Assembly (NCBI RefSeq): GCF_041321145.1 | Contig: NZ_JBGGWA010000001.1 | Location: 310,001-374,000 of the forward strand | DNA from: Paraburkholderia sp041321145 | GTDB taxonomy: Bacteria > Pseudomonadota > Gammaproteobacteria > Burkholderiales > Burkholderiaceae | Length of the DNA stretch: 64,000 bases | Reading direction: 5' to 3' | Shown: piece by piece, positions 26,985 to 36,400 of the stretch | How positions within the stretch are numbered: the stretch's first letter is position 1 | Layout of the letters: each line of letters starts with the position of its first letter | The notes under the pieces: model-generated | What the model saw: only the letters and a program-made list of their open reading frames with translations | Databases searched by the model: none | What the model was told of the DNA's origin: nothing | Made by a program: the position numbers and the translations under genes

Positions 26985-27785
26985 GTGGCCACACGTAAGA
27001 CGAAACAGAAAAGCAGTACCGAGCGGATTCTGGCGATCGACGTCGGCGGCAGCGGCTTGAAAGCCGCGATCATCGATGCAGACGGACAGATGAAAAGCGA
27101 GCGTTTGCGCGTGCCGACGCCGCATCCCTGCACACCGGATCAACTGGTGGATGCGCTGGTGAAGCTGGTCGAGCCGCTAGTCGAAAAGGAGCCACCCACG
27201 CTGATGTCGATCGGCTTCCCGGGCGTGGTGCGCAACAACCGCATTCTGACGGCGCCGCACTTTGGCGTTGAGGGCTGGCACGACATTGCGCTAGCCGATT
27301 CGCTGGCGCAGCGTCTGGGCGGCTTGCCCGTACGGATGATCAACGATGCGGAGATGCAGGGTTTTGCCGCGATCGAAGGCCACGGGCTCGAGTTCGTGCT
27401 GACGCTCGGCACGGGCGCGGGCACGGCGCTGTTCCGCGACGGCGAGTTGATGCCTCACCTTGAGCTAGCGCACCATCCAGTCAGTAAGAAGGGCGCGGCG
27501 TACGACGAGTACATCGGCGACGCGGCACGCGAGAAGGCAGGGAATAAGCGCTGGAACCGCCGCGTCGAGAAGGTGATCGGGATTCTTGATTCGCTGGTGA
27601 ACTACGACAAGCTGTGGATCGGCGGAGGCAACGCGGCACGGCTGACGATTAATTTGCCGGCGAACGTAGCGACCGTTTCGAACGATGCGGGTATTGAAGG
27701 CGGCGCGCGGCTGTGGCATCCGAAGTCATTGCGCGAGACGCGGCAGTTGCCGGAAGCCAATGAGCGGTCCGGCCGCTTCAAGTGA
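26985..27785 (+). CDS. ppgK: Polyphosphate glucokinase (ROK family)
   Basis: A 266-residue ROK-family sugar kinase of the polyphosphate-glucose phosphotransferase type. ILAIDVGGSGLKAA (phosphate 1), SIGFPGVVRNNRI and VLTLGTGAGTALF are conserved. The segment KRWNRRVEKVIGIL matches the polyphosphate-glucokinase branch rather than the zinc-binding ROK kinases, whose Cys cluster is missing. It would make glucose-6-phosphate from glucose using polyphosphate (or ATP), feeding the dehydrogenase encoded 36 bases upstream. GTG 26985 has GGGGGAC upstream. Confidence 0.88.
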   Translation: MATRKTKQKSSTERILAIDVGGSGLKAAIIDADGQMKSERLRVPTPHPCTPDQLVDALVKLVEPLVEKEPPTLMSIGFPGVVRNNRILTAPHFGVEGWHDIALADSLAQRLGGLPVRMINDAEMQGFAAIEGHGLEFVLTLGTGAGTALFRDGELMPHLELAHHPVSKKGAAYDEYIGDAAREKAGNKRWNRRVEKVIGILDSLVNYDKLWIGGGNAARLTINLPANVATVSNDAGIEGGARLWHPKSLRETRQLPEANERSGRFK

Positions 27786-27821
27786 TGTCAGGTTAGCTAA
27801 CTTTTACCCGGGCAATCAACC

Positions 27822-28388
27822 ATGATTCGAATCAATAACTCCGTCGTTAAACGACGCCTGGTAGGCGTCGGCTTGTGTGCCGCGCTGGCTTTTTCCGTGG
27901 CGGCTGCCCGCGCGGCGGATGCCTTCGCGCTGTCGTCGCCGGGTTTGGCCGACGGCGGGATGCTGGATTCAAGCCATGCAGCGAGCGCGAATAATTGCGG
28001 TGGCGGGAATGTGTCGCCTGCGCTGCAATGGCGGAATGCGCCGGTCGGCACGAAGAGCTACGCGATCACGATGTTTGACCCGGACGGTGCGAAGGGGTTG
28101 GGAATTGTGCACTGGGTACTCTATGGCATCGCGCCCTCCGCGGCCGGCCTTGGCGCCGGTGCTACACCGCCCGGTAGCGTTGCCGGAACGAATCGGACTG
28201 GCGGCCCTGGGTATTACGGGCCGTGCCCGCCGGTTGGGGAGGTTCCGCATCACTATCTCGCGCAGGTCTACGCGCTTGATTTGCCGCCCGACGCATTGCC
28301 GGCGGGCTTGACGCGGGACGCGTTGCAGGCCGCTATCAGGGATCACGTGCTTGCTACCACCAGTACCGTGCTGCGATACGGACGGTGA
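27822..28388 (+). CDS. YbhB/YbcL-type PEBP protein, exported
   Basis: A 188-residue phosphatidylethanolamine-binding/Raf-kinase-inhibitor-like protein. The basic N-terminus and hydrophobic segment ending ARA look like a Sec signal. The mature domain has NNCGGGNVSPALQW, MFDPDGAKGLGIVHWVLYGI and GYYGPCPPVGEVPHHY, the conserved ligand-pocket strands. Bacterial members have no settled function. It starts 36 bases after the polyphosphate glucokinase gene, possibly on the same transcript. A GC-rich hairpin (about 28397-28433) follows, between convergent genes. Confidence 0.9.
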   Translation: MIRINNSVVKRRLVGVGLCAALAFSVAAARAADAFALSSPGLADGGMLDSSHAASANNCGGGNVSPALQWRNAPVGTKSYAITMFDPDGAKGLGIVHWVLYGIAPSAAGLGAGATPPGSVAGTNRTGGPGYYGPCPPVGEVPHHYLAQVYALDLPPDALPAGLTRDALQAAIRDHVLATTSTVLRYGR

Positions 28389-28441
28389 TTTTTTGCCTTT
28401 GCGGCGGCCGGGCAACCGGCGCCGCCGTCAAAGACAACGCA

Positions 28442-29437
28442 CTACCTGGCCGCGTCACCCCATCGATATTCCACACTAACCTCATCGAGCTGCGCCTTAA
28501 CCTGAGCATCGAGCACGAGCTCCGAAGCAGCCAGCGTATCGCTCAACTGATCAGCGCGACTTGCGCCAATAATTGCCGAGGTAATCAGGGGATTGGCCAA
28601 AACCCAGGCGAGAGACACCCGAGTCAAAGACTCGCCTGTCGGCGCAACGATCGCTTTCAACTTATCGATCGTCTCGAACTCGCGCTTATGCCAGTACCGC
28701 GCGTGGTACATCGCCCCCGCCTTCCCGACGGTTTCGGTGAATCGCCCGGTCGCAGGCGCGGCATCGACCTGATGCTTACCCGTCAGCAACCCACCCGCCA
28801 GCGGGTTATAGGGCATCACGGCCAGCTGCTCTTCGGCCGCCAACGGCAACAACTCTCTCTCGATCTGCCGGAACAACAAGTTATACCGAGGCTGCACCGA
28901 TACGAACCGTGCCACGCGCAATACATCGGCGCGACCCAGAGCCCGTGCCAGCCGATACGCCAGGAAATTCGACACGCCGACATATCGCGCCTTCCCCGAC
29001 CGTACGATGACGTCCAGCGCTTCAAGCGTTTCATCGAGCGGCGTATTCGCGTCGTCGGAATGGAGCTGGTAAAGGTCCACGTAGTCCGTGCCGAGCCGCC
29101 GCAGCGACGCATCGACCGCATCCAGCAAATGCTTGCGCGACGCGCCTTGATCCCATGCCGAAGGCCCCATTTTGCCCACCGCTTTCGTCGCCAGAATGAA
29201 GCGGTCGCGTTTGCCCTTCAGCCACTTTCCGACGATCTCCTCAGTGCGCCCGGCAATGCTCTCGCCGCTTCCGAGCGGATAAACATTGGCGGTATCGATG
29301 AAATTGACGCCGGCGTCCGCCGCCGTGTCGAGAATGCGATGCGAATCCTCTTCTTCAGTCTGCAGGCCAAAGGTCATGGTCCCCAGACACAGGCGCGAGA
29401 CGGTCAGGCCAGTGCGGCCGAATTTGCGGTATTCCAT
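28442..29437 (-). CDS. Aldo/keto reductase
   Basis: A 331-residue NADPH-dependent aldo/keto reductase with the (beta/alpha)8 fold. The catalytic tetrad is visible as Asp and Tyr in FIDTANVYPLG, Lys in ATKAVG and His in LYQLHSDD. The coenzyme-binding end ASRADQLSDTL and the substrate barrel motif PYNPLAGGLLTGKH are typical of the YajO/YghZ-like group. ATG 29437 has GGAG six bases upstream and is preferred to the TTG at 29443. The physiological substrate is unknown. It is divergent from the large hybrid kinase gene. Confidence 0.92.
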   Translation of the reverse strand: MEYRKFGRTGLTVSRLCLGTMTFGLQTEEEDSHRILDTAADAGVNFIDTANVYPLGSGESIAGRTEEIVGKWLKGKRDRFILATKAVGKMGPSAWDQGASRKHLLDAVDASLRRLGTDYVDLYQLHSDDANTPLDETLEALDVIVRSGKARYVGVSNFLAYRLARALGRADVLRVARFVSVQPRYNLLFRQIERELLPLAAEEQLAVMPYNPLAGGLLTGKHQVDAAPATGRFTETVGKAGAMYHARYWHKREFETIDKLKAIVAPTGESLTRVSLAWVLANPLITSAIIGASRADQLSDTLAASELVLDAQVKAQLDEVSVEYRWGDAAR

Positions 29438-29833
29438 GGTCAACTCCGAAGTGGGACGGTTACGGTGCGATACGGCGGAAAGGATAAACGGTGTCGCGAT
29501 TTCTTGTTGGCAATGCAGGCAGCGCGCGAAATCGGGAAGATCGCCTCGCCCGCTCGCATCGTCGAGGTACGTTTTACCGGAGTTCCCCTGCTATTTCACC
29601 GCATTGCGTGCAAGCGTACGACGTGTCTGCCGAATGCTCAGCCCGACAATGCTAAAACCCCCTACATTTAAGGGCTTTCGTGCGTCGCCTTACCTTCCTC
29701 CATCGTGCCGCTCCGTGCGAGAATCGCGCTACGTCAAATTGGCCGCCATCGAGCGGCCGTCCATTGTGCCAGGGCATCGTTTTTGCAGCGCCGGTCCGCA
29801 CAGATTTGACACAGCAGCGTCGAGGAGACCGCG
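29438..29833. other. Divergent intergenic region
   Basis: This 396-base gap separates the aldo/keto reductase and the hybrid kinase. No gene is supported on either strand. It probably holds two divergent promoters; an AT-rich element around 29650-29675 (CTAAAACCCCCTACATTTAA) is the least GC-rich part, but no canonical -35/-10 pair was identified. Confidence 0.4.
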
Positions 29834-32800
29834 TTGAAAAAGCCGGACAGCTTCATGTCGGAGGGTTCGCCCGCCAGCTTCACCATGCCGTCGTTTCTGG
29901 CCGGCGGAGGCGAGCTCGGTGCGCTGATCCGCGCCTATGACTGGACGCAAACGGCGCTCGGGGCGCCCGACACCTGGCCGCAAGGACTCAAGATCGCGAT
30001 TCGCATCATGCTGACTTCGCGTCAGCCAATCTGGATCGGCTGGGGCGACGAGCTTCTCTATTTTTACAACGACCCGTACAAATCGATCATCGGCGGCAAG
30101 CACCCGGTCGCGCTGGGTCAGCCTACCCATGTGGTTTGGCGCGAACTCTGGACCGATATCGAGCCGCTCCTGAATACTGCCCGCAAGGGTGCGGAGGGCA
30201 CCTTCGTCGAACAGCAGTTGCTCATCATGGAGCGCAACGGCTTCCCCGAGGAGACGTATTACACCTTCTCGTACAGCCCGATTCCCGGCGACGACGGCGA
30301 GCCTGGCGGCATCATCTGCGCCAATAGCGACGACACCGTAAGAGTGGTCGGCGAACGGCAACTGGCGCTGTTGAAGGAACTGGCGGCAGCCAGTCCGGAC
30401 GGCCGCGACTGGCGTGAGGCGTGCGAACTGAGCGCGCGCGCGTTGCAGTCGAATCCGCGCGATCTTCCATTCGCGCTGCTGTATGCGGGCGAACCCGGCA
30501 GCGGTAAGGTCACGCTCGTCGGCGCGTGCGGCATCGAGCCGGGTCATCCAGCCGCGCCCGAATCCATGAGTCTGGACAGCGAGCCGGCATGGCCGTTCGC
30601 GGACGTGCTGGAGGCCCAGCTTCCGCACATGGTGGGCGGCTTGACGCAGCGTTTCAGCACAGCTTTGCCGAGCGGCCCCTGGCATCTCACGCCCGAGCAG
30701 GCGGTTATTCTGCCGGTGTCGCCCGGCAGTGATTCGGCGCCTGCGGTGCTGCTGATCGTCGGCCTGAATCCTTGCCGTCTGTTCGACGACGCTTATCGCG
30801 GTTTCCTGAATCTGACCGCCGGCCAGATCGGCGCGGCGATCGGCTACGCGCAGGCTTACGAGGAAGAGCGGCGGCGCGCGGAGGCGCTCGCTGAAATCGA
30901 TCGCGCGAAAACCACGTTTTTCTCGAACATCAGTCACGAATTCCGCACGCCGCTGACGCTGATGCTCGGCCCGCTCGAAGAACTGCTCGCCAGGCCGCGA
31001 CTTGACGCCAGCGCTGAAATCGCCGGTCCGGGCAGAGAAACCGACGACCGTTCGCTGATCGAGATCACGCATCGCAACGGCTTGCGTCTCCTGAAACTCG
31101 TCAACGCATTGCTCGATTTTTCGCGAATCGAGGCGGGACGTCTTCAGATTCACTCCCAGCCTACCGACATCGCCGCGTTCACTGCCGAACTCGCGTCGCT
31201 ATTCGAGTCCGCTATCGAGGCGGCCGGCTTACAGCTCACGGTGGAGATTCCGTCCGCGCCGGTCGTCGTGCAGGTCGACCGCGATCTGTGGGAAAAGGTC
31301 GTGATGAATTTGCTGTCGAACGCCTACAAGTTCACGTTCTTCGGCAGGATCCGGGTCGCGGTCCGCGCGATCGACGGCGGTGGCGCCGAGGTCAGCGTGA
31401 CCGACTCCGGTATCGGCATCGCGGAAGATGAAGTACCGCTCCTCTTCGAGCGATTTCATCGTGTGGTGGGCGCGCCGGGTCGTTCGGTCGAAGGCAGCGG
31501 CATCGGCCTCGCGATGGTGCAGGAGCTCGTGAAGTTGCACGGCGGCACAGTGCAGGTCGACAGTACCTTGGGCGAGGGCGCGTGCTTTACCGTCACGTTG
31601 CCGAGCGGCGACGCGCTGCCTCAGGCCGTGGATGGCGCCGTGCACGCCGCGATGAGCAAGCACGCGCGAAGCTATGTCGATGCCGCGTTGCGCTGGAGTC
31701 CGGAGAACGAAATCGTGGCCGATGCGCCGGCCGGCGAGACGGCGTCCGACGTTGCGCCGGCGGGTGTCGCGCGGCTGCTGGTGGTCGACGACAACGCAGA
31801 CCTGCGCGAGTACATGGGCCGTATCCTGCGTGCGGCGGGCCATACGGTACAGCTGGCCGCCGACGGCCAGGCGGCGCTCGAAGCGGCACGCGCCGCGCCG
31901 CCCGACATGGTGCTGTCCGATGTGATGATGCCGCGCCTCGACGGTTTCGGCCTGCTGCGCGAACTGCGCGCCGATCCGGACTTGCGCGACACTCCGGTGC
32001 TAATGCTGTCCGCCCGCGCGGGCGAGGAAGCTCGCGTCGACGGCATCGAACACGGCGCCGACGATTATCTGACCAAGCCGTTCTCCGCCCGGGAACTGCT
32101 CGCGCGGGTGGCGGGCAATTTGCAACTCGCCCGTCTGCGTCGCGAGACCGAGATGAAGCTGCGCGAGGACTCGCGCACGCTCGAAATTCTCAATCGCGTC
32201 GGTTCGACGGTGGCGGCCGAACTCGATCTGAAGCGCGCGGTGCAGATCGTGACCGACGCCGCAACCGAACTGACCGGCGCCGCGTTCGGCTCGTTCTTCT
32301 ACAACGTGCTGGACGACAAGGGCGGCAGCTACAAGCTGTACACGCTTTCCGGCGTGCCGAAAGAGGCGTTCGAGAAGTTTCCGATGCCGCGCAACACAGC
32401 GGTATTCGGGCCGACGTTCAATGGCGAGGGCATCGTCCGCGTCGACGACATTACTCAAGATTCGCGCTACGGCCATAACGCGCCGCATCGCGGCATGCCG
32501 GCCGGCCATATGAAGGTGCGCAGCTATCTGGCCGCGCCGGTCCAGTCGCGCAATGGCGAAGTGGTCGGCGGCCTGTTTTTCGGCCATCCGGAAGCGGGCG
32601 TGTTTACCGAGCGTGCCGAACGGATCCTGGCCGGCATCGCGGCGCAGGCGGCGATTGCGATCGACAATGCACGGCTCTATCAGGCGGCGCAAAGCGAAAT
32701 TGCCGAGCGCGCCAAAGCGCAAAACGCGTTGCGCGATCTGAACGAGACGCTGGAGCGCCGCGTGGTCGAGACGGTGGCGGATCGCGATCGTCTCTGGGAG

Positions 32801-34738
32801 CTGAGCGAGGACCTCCTGATCGTGGCTGACGTGGAAGGCCGCCTGCAGCGCGTGAGCCCGTCGTGGAGCAGCGCCCTCGGCCATAACGCGCCATGGCTGA
32901 TGTCGCATACGTACTTCGACCTGGTCCACCCGGACGACATCGAAACCGTGCGCGCTCGTCTGGCCGAACTGCGCCGCACGGGTGTGCCGGTGCGTTACGA
33001 AAACCGCTTCAAGCGGATCGACGGCAGCTGGCGCTGGGTCGCGTGGACGCTCGCGCTCGATCCTGACACCGCGCGGATTCATGGCGTGGGCCGTGACGTC
33101 ACCGCCGACAAGGAAACCACCGAGGCGCTGCGGCATGCCGAAGAAGCACTGCGCATGTCGCAGAAGATGGAGGCGATCGGCAAGCTGACGGGCGGCGTCG
33201 CGCACGATTTTAACAACCTGCTGCAAGTGATCGGCGGCAATCTGCAATTGCTCGCGAAAGACGTTGCCGGTTCCGAGAAGCCCGAGCAACGCGTGCGCAA
33301 TGCGCTGGCGGGCGTGGCGCGCGGCGCCAATCTCGCGTCGCAATTGCTGGCTTTCGGCCGGCGGCAGCCGCTCGCGCCGAAGGTCGTCAACCTTGGCCGC
33401 TTCGTGCGCGGACTCGACGACATGCTGCGGCGCGCGCTCGGCGACGGCGTCGAAATCGAAACCATCGTGTCGGGCGGCTTGTGGAATACGCTGGTCGATC
33501 CTTTCCAGGTCGAGAACGCGCTGCTCAATCTGGCGATCAACGCGCGCGACGCCATGAGCGGCCACGGCAGGCTCACCATCGAAGCCGGCAACGCCGCGCT
33601 CGACGACGCTTACGCCAAGCGCAATGCAGAGGTCACGCCGGGCCAATATGTGATGCTCGCGGTCACGGATACCGGTGCGGGGATGTCGCCGGAAGTGCGC
33701 GAGCGCGTGTTCGAACCGTTCTTCACGACCAAACCCGAAGGTCAGGGCACGGGTCTTGGATTAAGCATGGTGTATGGCTTCGTCAAGCAGTCCGGCGGCC
33801 ACGTGAAGATCTACAGCGAGGAAGGCCACGGCACGACGATTCGCATCTATCTGCCGCGCGTGCGCCAGGAAGAAGATCTCGAAACCAATGTCGACGCCGG
33901 CCCCGCGAAGGGCGGCACGGAAACGATTCTGATCGTCGAGGATGATGAGGACGTGCGCGCCACGGTGGTCGAAATGCTGTCTGATCTCGGTTACCGCGTG
34001 CTGAAAGCGAAAGACGCGCAAAGCGCGCTGGCGATCGTCGAAAGTGGCGTGCCGATCGATATGTTGTTTACCGACGTGGTGATGCCCGGTCCGCTGCGCA
34101 GCACCGAACTCGCCCGCAAGGCGCGCGAGCGGTTGCCGGCGATCGCGGTGCTGTTTACGTCGGGTTATACGGATAACGCGATCGTGCACTCCGGGCGGCT
34201 CGACGCGGGTATCGAGTTGCTCAGCAAGCCGTACACGCACGAAGCGTTGGCGCGCAAAGTCCGCTATGTGCTGCAAACCCAGAATCCGCATGCGGCGGAA
34301 CTCGGCATGCTCGATCCGCAAGATCTGCAGATCGACGCGCCAGTCGCGCTGGAGCGCGGCGACAGCGTCGCCGGGGATGCTCGGCTGCGGATTCTGCTGG
34401 TGGAGGACGACGAGCTGATTCGCGTGGGAACGGCGGAGCTGCTGCGTACTTTCGACTTCGACGTTCTGGAAGCCGAAGGTGAGCCTGACGCCAGGCAGAT
34501 TCTCAGCGAACATGCGATCAATGTAATGTTGACCGACGTGGGGCTTGCGGGGATGTCAGGTGTCGATCTGGCGCTGGACGTGTGCCGCGACCGGCCCGAT
34601 CTGCGCGTGATTTTTCTGACCGGCTATGATCTCGTGCTGACGCCGGAACAGCGCACGGTATTGCCGCACGCGATCTCGTTACGCAAGCCTTACGATCTGG
34701 TCGATTTGATCGATGCCCTGCAAACGCCGCCGCGATAA
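29834..34738 (+). CDS. Hybrid sensor histidine kinase with two kinase cores and three receiver domains
   Basis: A very large cytoplasmic sensor of 1634 residues without membrane helices. Order: a PAS-like N-terminal sensor (about 15-150); a degenerate GAF-like region (165-350); HisKA with SHEFRTPLTLML (His368) and HATPase (about 480-600); receiver 1 (VVDDNADLRE; Asp696); GAF (about 795-955); PAS with PAC (about 985-1095); a second HisKA with GGVAHDFNNLLQ (His1124) and HATPase (DTGAGMSPEV, GTGLGLSMVYG); receiver 2 (VEDDEDVRA; Asp1414); receiver 3 (VEDDELIRV; Asp1568). So two full kinases are chained in one polypeptide. TTG 29834 is supported by GAGGAG seven bases upstream. No cognate output regulator is adjacent, so the target is unknown. 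Confidence 0.92.
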   Translation: MKKPDSFMSEGSPASFTMPSFLAGGGELGALIRAYDWTQTALGAPDTWPQGLKIAIRIMLTSRQPIWIGWGDELLYFYNDPYKSIIGGKHPVALGQPTHVVWRELWTDIEPLLNTARKGAEGTFVEQQLLIMERNGFPEETYYTFSYSPIPGDDGEPGGIICANSDDTVRVVGERQLALLKELAAASPDGRDWREACELSARALQSNPRDLPFALLYAGEPGSGKVTLVGACGIEPGHPAAPESMSLDSEPAWPFADVLEAQLPHMVGGLTQRFSTALPSGPWHLTPEQAVILPVSPGSDSAPAVLLIVGLNPCRLFDDAYRGFLNLTAGQIGAAIGYAQAYEEERRRAEALAEIDRAKTTFFSNISHEFRTPLTLMLGPLEELLARPRLDASAEIAGPGRETDDRSLIEITHRNGLRLLKLVNALLDFSRIEAGRLQIHSQPTDIAAFTAELASLFESAIEAAGLQLTVEIPSAPVVVQVDRDLWEKVVMNLLSNAYKFTFFGRIRVAVRAIDGGGAEVSVTDSGIGIAEDEVPLLFERFHRVVGAPGRSVEGSGIGLAMVQELVKLHGGTVQVDSTLGEGACFTVTLPSGDALPQAVDGAVHAAMSKHARSYVDAALRWSPENEIVADAPAGETASDVAPAGVARLLVVDDNADLREYMGRILRAAGHTVQLAADGQAALEAARAAPPDMVLSDVMMPRLDGFGLLRELRADPDLRDTPVLMLSARAGEEARVDGIEHGADDYLTKPFSARELLARVAGNLQLARLRRETEMKLREDSRTLEILNRVGSTVAAELDLKRAVQIVTDAATELTGAAFGSFFYNVLDDKGGSYKLYTLSGVPKEAFEKFPMPRNTAVFGPTFNGEGIVRVDDITQDSRYGHNAPHRGMPAGHMKVRSYLAAPVQSRNGEVVGGLFFGHPEAGVFTERAERILAGIAAQAAIAIDNARLYQAAQSEIAERAKAQNALRDLNETLERRVVETVADRDRLWELSEDLLIVADVEGRLQRVSPSWSSALGHNAPWLMSHTYFDLVHPDDIETVRARLAELRRTGVPVRYENRFKRIDGSWRWVAWTLALDPDTARIHGVGRDVTADKETTEALRHAEEALRMSQKMEAIGKLTGGVAHDFNNLLQVIGGNLQLLAKDVAGSEKPEQRVRNALAGVARGANLASQLLAFGRRQPLAPKVVNLGRFVRGLDDMLRRALGDGVEIETIVSGGLWNTLVDPFQVENALLNLAINARDAMSGHGRLTIEAGNAALDDAYAKRNAEVTPGQYVMLAVTDTGAGMSPEVRERVFEPFFTTKPEGQGTGLGLSMVYGFVKQSGGHVKIYSEEGHGTTIRIYLPRVRQEEDLETNVDAGPAKGGTETILIVEDDEDVRATVVEMLSDLGYRVLKAKDAQSALAIVESGVPIDMLFTDVVMPGPLRSTELARKARERLPAIAVLFTSGYTDNAIVHSGRLDAGIELLSKPYTHEALARKVRYVLQTQNPHAAELGMLDPQDLQIDAPVALERGDSVAGDARLRILLVEDDELIRVGTAELLRTFDFDVLEAEGEPDARQILSEHAINVMLTDVGLAGMSGVDLALDVCRDRPDLRVIFLTGYDLVLTPEQRTVLPHAISLRKPYDLVDLIDALQTPPR

Positions 34739-34915
34739 TGACTTGCACGCCCGGAGCCCGGCAAGCCTGCAAACGGAAAACCGGGCGCTCGCGCTAGAAT
34801 CTTCGCAGACCGCCAAAACCGTTGGCGCTGCCCGAATTCTGCCGATGAACACACCTGTCAACCCCAGTCGACGCCGCGCTGATGTCGCGGCGGTCGCGTC
34901 ACGGCTCACTCTGAG

Positions 34916-35278
34916 CTAGTTCAACGCGCTCAGCACCAGCTCGTGCGAGTGGCCGATCCACACTGCCGCGTCGCGGTGGTCGCGCAAGGCGTCGCCGGTA
35001 TTCGGGTGCAGAAAAATATCGAGTGCGCCGTGATTCAGCGTGAGCCAGCCGACGAGTTCGGCGAACCGCTCTTGTGCGAATGCGAGCTGATACGACCACA
35101 TCGGATGCGGCCCCACCGGACGTTCGTGAAAGCGGCCCAGCTGCAGCTTGCCGTTCCAGTGCGCTTCGATCTGCTCGCGAAAGGCCCACGCGGCGTCGCG
35201 GCTGCTCGAATCGAAATAAACGTGAGCGTGCCAGTTGCCGATGGCTGAGGTGTCGCGAAAGGTCATAACAGGGTCCAT
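34916..35278 (-). CDS. DOPA 4,5-dioxygenase family protein
   Basis: A 120-residue DOPA 4,5-dioxygenase-like protein. The family's His-containing motifs are present: NWHAHVYFD near the start, LGRFHERPVGPHPMWSYQL in the middle and LDIFLHPNTG further on, which bind iron in the family model. Plant and fungal relatives open the DOPA ring; bacterial members are uncharacterised. A second in-frame Met lies at 35266, so the first four residues are uncertain. It is convergent with the hybrid kinase. Confidence 0.88.
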   Translation of the reverse strand: MDPVMTFRDTSAIGNWHAHVYFDSSSRDAAWAFREQIEAHWNGKLQLGRFHERPVGPHPMWSYQLAFAQERFAELVGWLTLNHGALDIFLHPNTGDALRDHRDAAVWIGHSHELVLSALN

Positions 35279-35312
35279 TGCGTGTCGGTTCGCATCAGTC
35301 TTTACCAGACAT

Positions 35313-35459
35313 TCATTCTGCTTGAGTTTCCGCCGACGCGCGCGGCGCGCCTCTCATGTGAAACTGTCTTTCATCTTCGCCGACGGTTTCGAAGCCGAGT
35401 CGTTCGCATAGGCGCTTCGCGGGCGTGCCCTTGAGCACCTTGAGCGTGACCGGCAACGC
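35313..35459 (-). pseudogene. GNAT acetyltransferase, C-terminal remnant
   Basis: Reading the minus strand gives 48 residues ending at a TGA: ALPVTLKVLKGTPAKRLCER, then LGFETVGEDE and HMRG. This is the characteristic last strand-helix of GNAT enzymes (acetyl-CoA site and VLKxNPAKRLYERLGF-like helix). No start codon with the rest of the domain is found upstream, where the frame runs into unrelated sequence, so this is a decayed fragment. Confidence 0.7.
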
Positions 35460-35768
35460 GTCGGCCTGGTAAGAATTGTCGCGCCGGCAGCGCTTTTTAC
35501 TACGCGCGTATGTTTCGAACCTCTCGACTTCATTGTTCGACGAACGCGGGGTGCCGTTTGCCGACGTTTAGTGCCTATGTGGATAAGCGCACTGTCACGC
35601 TGGCCATCTCAAGCGCACGCTACGTTTGCAGCTCGCCAGCCGCGGCGCGCATCTCGTTTGCGCCGCTGTCATGACGACCGGCGGTGCACGTTATATGTTC
35701 ATTGGCATGCGGTTTGCTTTTGCCTCATTCGCTGATCGAGCGGCGCAACGAACTTTGCGAGGTGGGCC
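35460..35768. other. Non-coding stretch around decayed GNAT
   Basis: About 310 bases between the GNAT remnant and the DUF1488 gene. I see no supported gene. It may contain further decayed pieces of the acetyltransferase and the promoter of the DUF1488 gene. Confidence 0.4.
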
Positions 35769-36044
35769 ATGGAGATTATTGAGCTTGAACAACCTAGCGT
35801 CTCGGCAGACGGACGCGCGGTGATTTTCCAGCTTTCCGCGCGAGGACGGGACCTTGAGTGCGCCGTCACGCGTGAGGCGTTGGAACAGCACTTCTGGTTG
35901 CAGCGCGGCGCCGGCGAGGCGCGCGTATTGAAGACGTTCGCGGATGGGCGCAAGCGCATCACCGCGGTGGCCGAAAGAAAAATGCTGGCGCGGCCGGGCG
36001 AAAAGGTGCTGCTGACGATCACCGATTTTGTCGCGCGGGGCTGA
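35769..36044 (+). CDS. DUF1488 family protein
   Basis: A 91-residue DUF1488 protein. The sequence begins with a short beta hairpin, includes VIFQLSARGRDLECAVTREA in the middle and ends with KVLLTITDFVARG. This small all-alpha/beta family is widespread in Burkholderiaceae and has no known function. GAGGTGGGCC precedes the ATG and supports the start. No operon partner. Confidence 0.8.
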   Translation: MEIIELEQPSVSADGRAVIFQLSARGRDLECAVTREALEQHFWLQRGAGEARVLKTFADGRKRITAVAERKMLARPGEKVLLTITDFVARG

Positions 36045-36400
36045 GGACTGACGCGATTCAGCAGACTGGGCGCACGATTGAAGCCGCCCGCGACAAGTTG
36101 GCTGGCGGGGAATAGCCGCGACCGCCCTCGTGCGGCCGCGCGGCGGCGCGCGCCGCTTATTTCCGCCCCAAATCTGAACAAATCGCCCCGCTACGTCGAT
36201 TCGCCAAACTGACCTGCCAATTCCCCTCGCTTCGCGCAATTGCCTGCGGCCGCGCTCACATAAACTGTTTTCCATGGAGCGACAAGTCACCGAGCCCATC
36301 GACGCGGACTTCCCCCGCGTTGTTTTGAACCGTACCGTTGATGGCAGTTGCCGCGGTTGTAGTACGCGGCAGGGCAGTAAAGCAGTAGGAAGTCGAAGCA
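36045..36400. other. Non-coding stretch
   Basis: Some 356 bases without a supported gene. A plus-strand frame of 78 codons (36274-36510) has no ribosome site and no recognisable protein character. It may include the promoter for the small frame at 36401 and its terminator. Confidence 0.4.

Noticed and set aside
25276..26994. 572-codon open frame on the minus strand opposite zwf
   Set aside because: It mirrors the coding frame of an unambiguous G6PDH gene; long antisense frames are expected in high-GC DNA and its protein has no family features.
28397..28433. GC-rich imperfect hairpin between the PEBP gene and the aldo/keto reductase gene
   Set aside because: It lacks a T-run downstream on either strand and the arms pair only with bulges, so I do not call it a terminator.
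28385..29671. 428-codon plus-strand frame opposite the aldo/keto reductase
   Set aside because: The reductase on the minus strand has all four catalytic residues; the plus-strand product has no domain.
32000..33646. 548-codon open frame on the minus strand inside the hybrid kinase gene
   Set aside because: Antisense shadow of the GAF, PAS and kinase domains, with Arg/His-rich composition typical of shadows.
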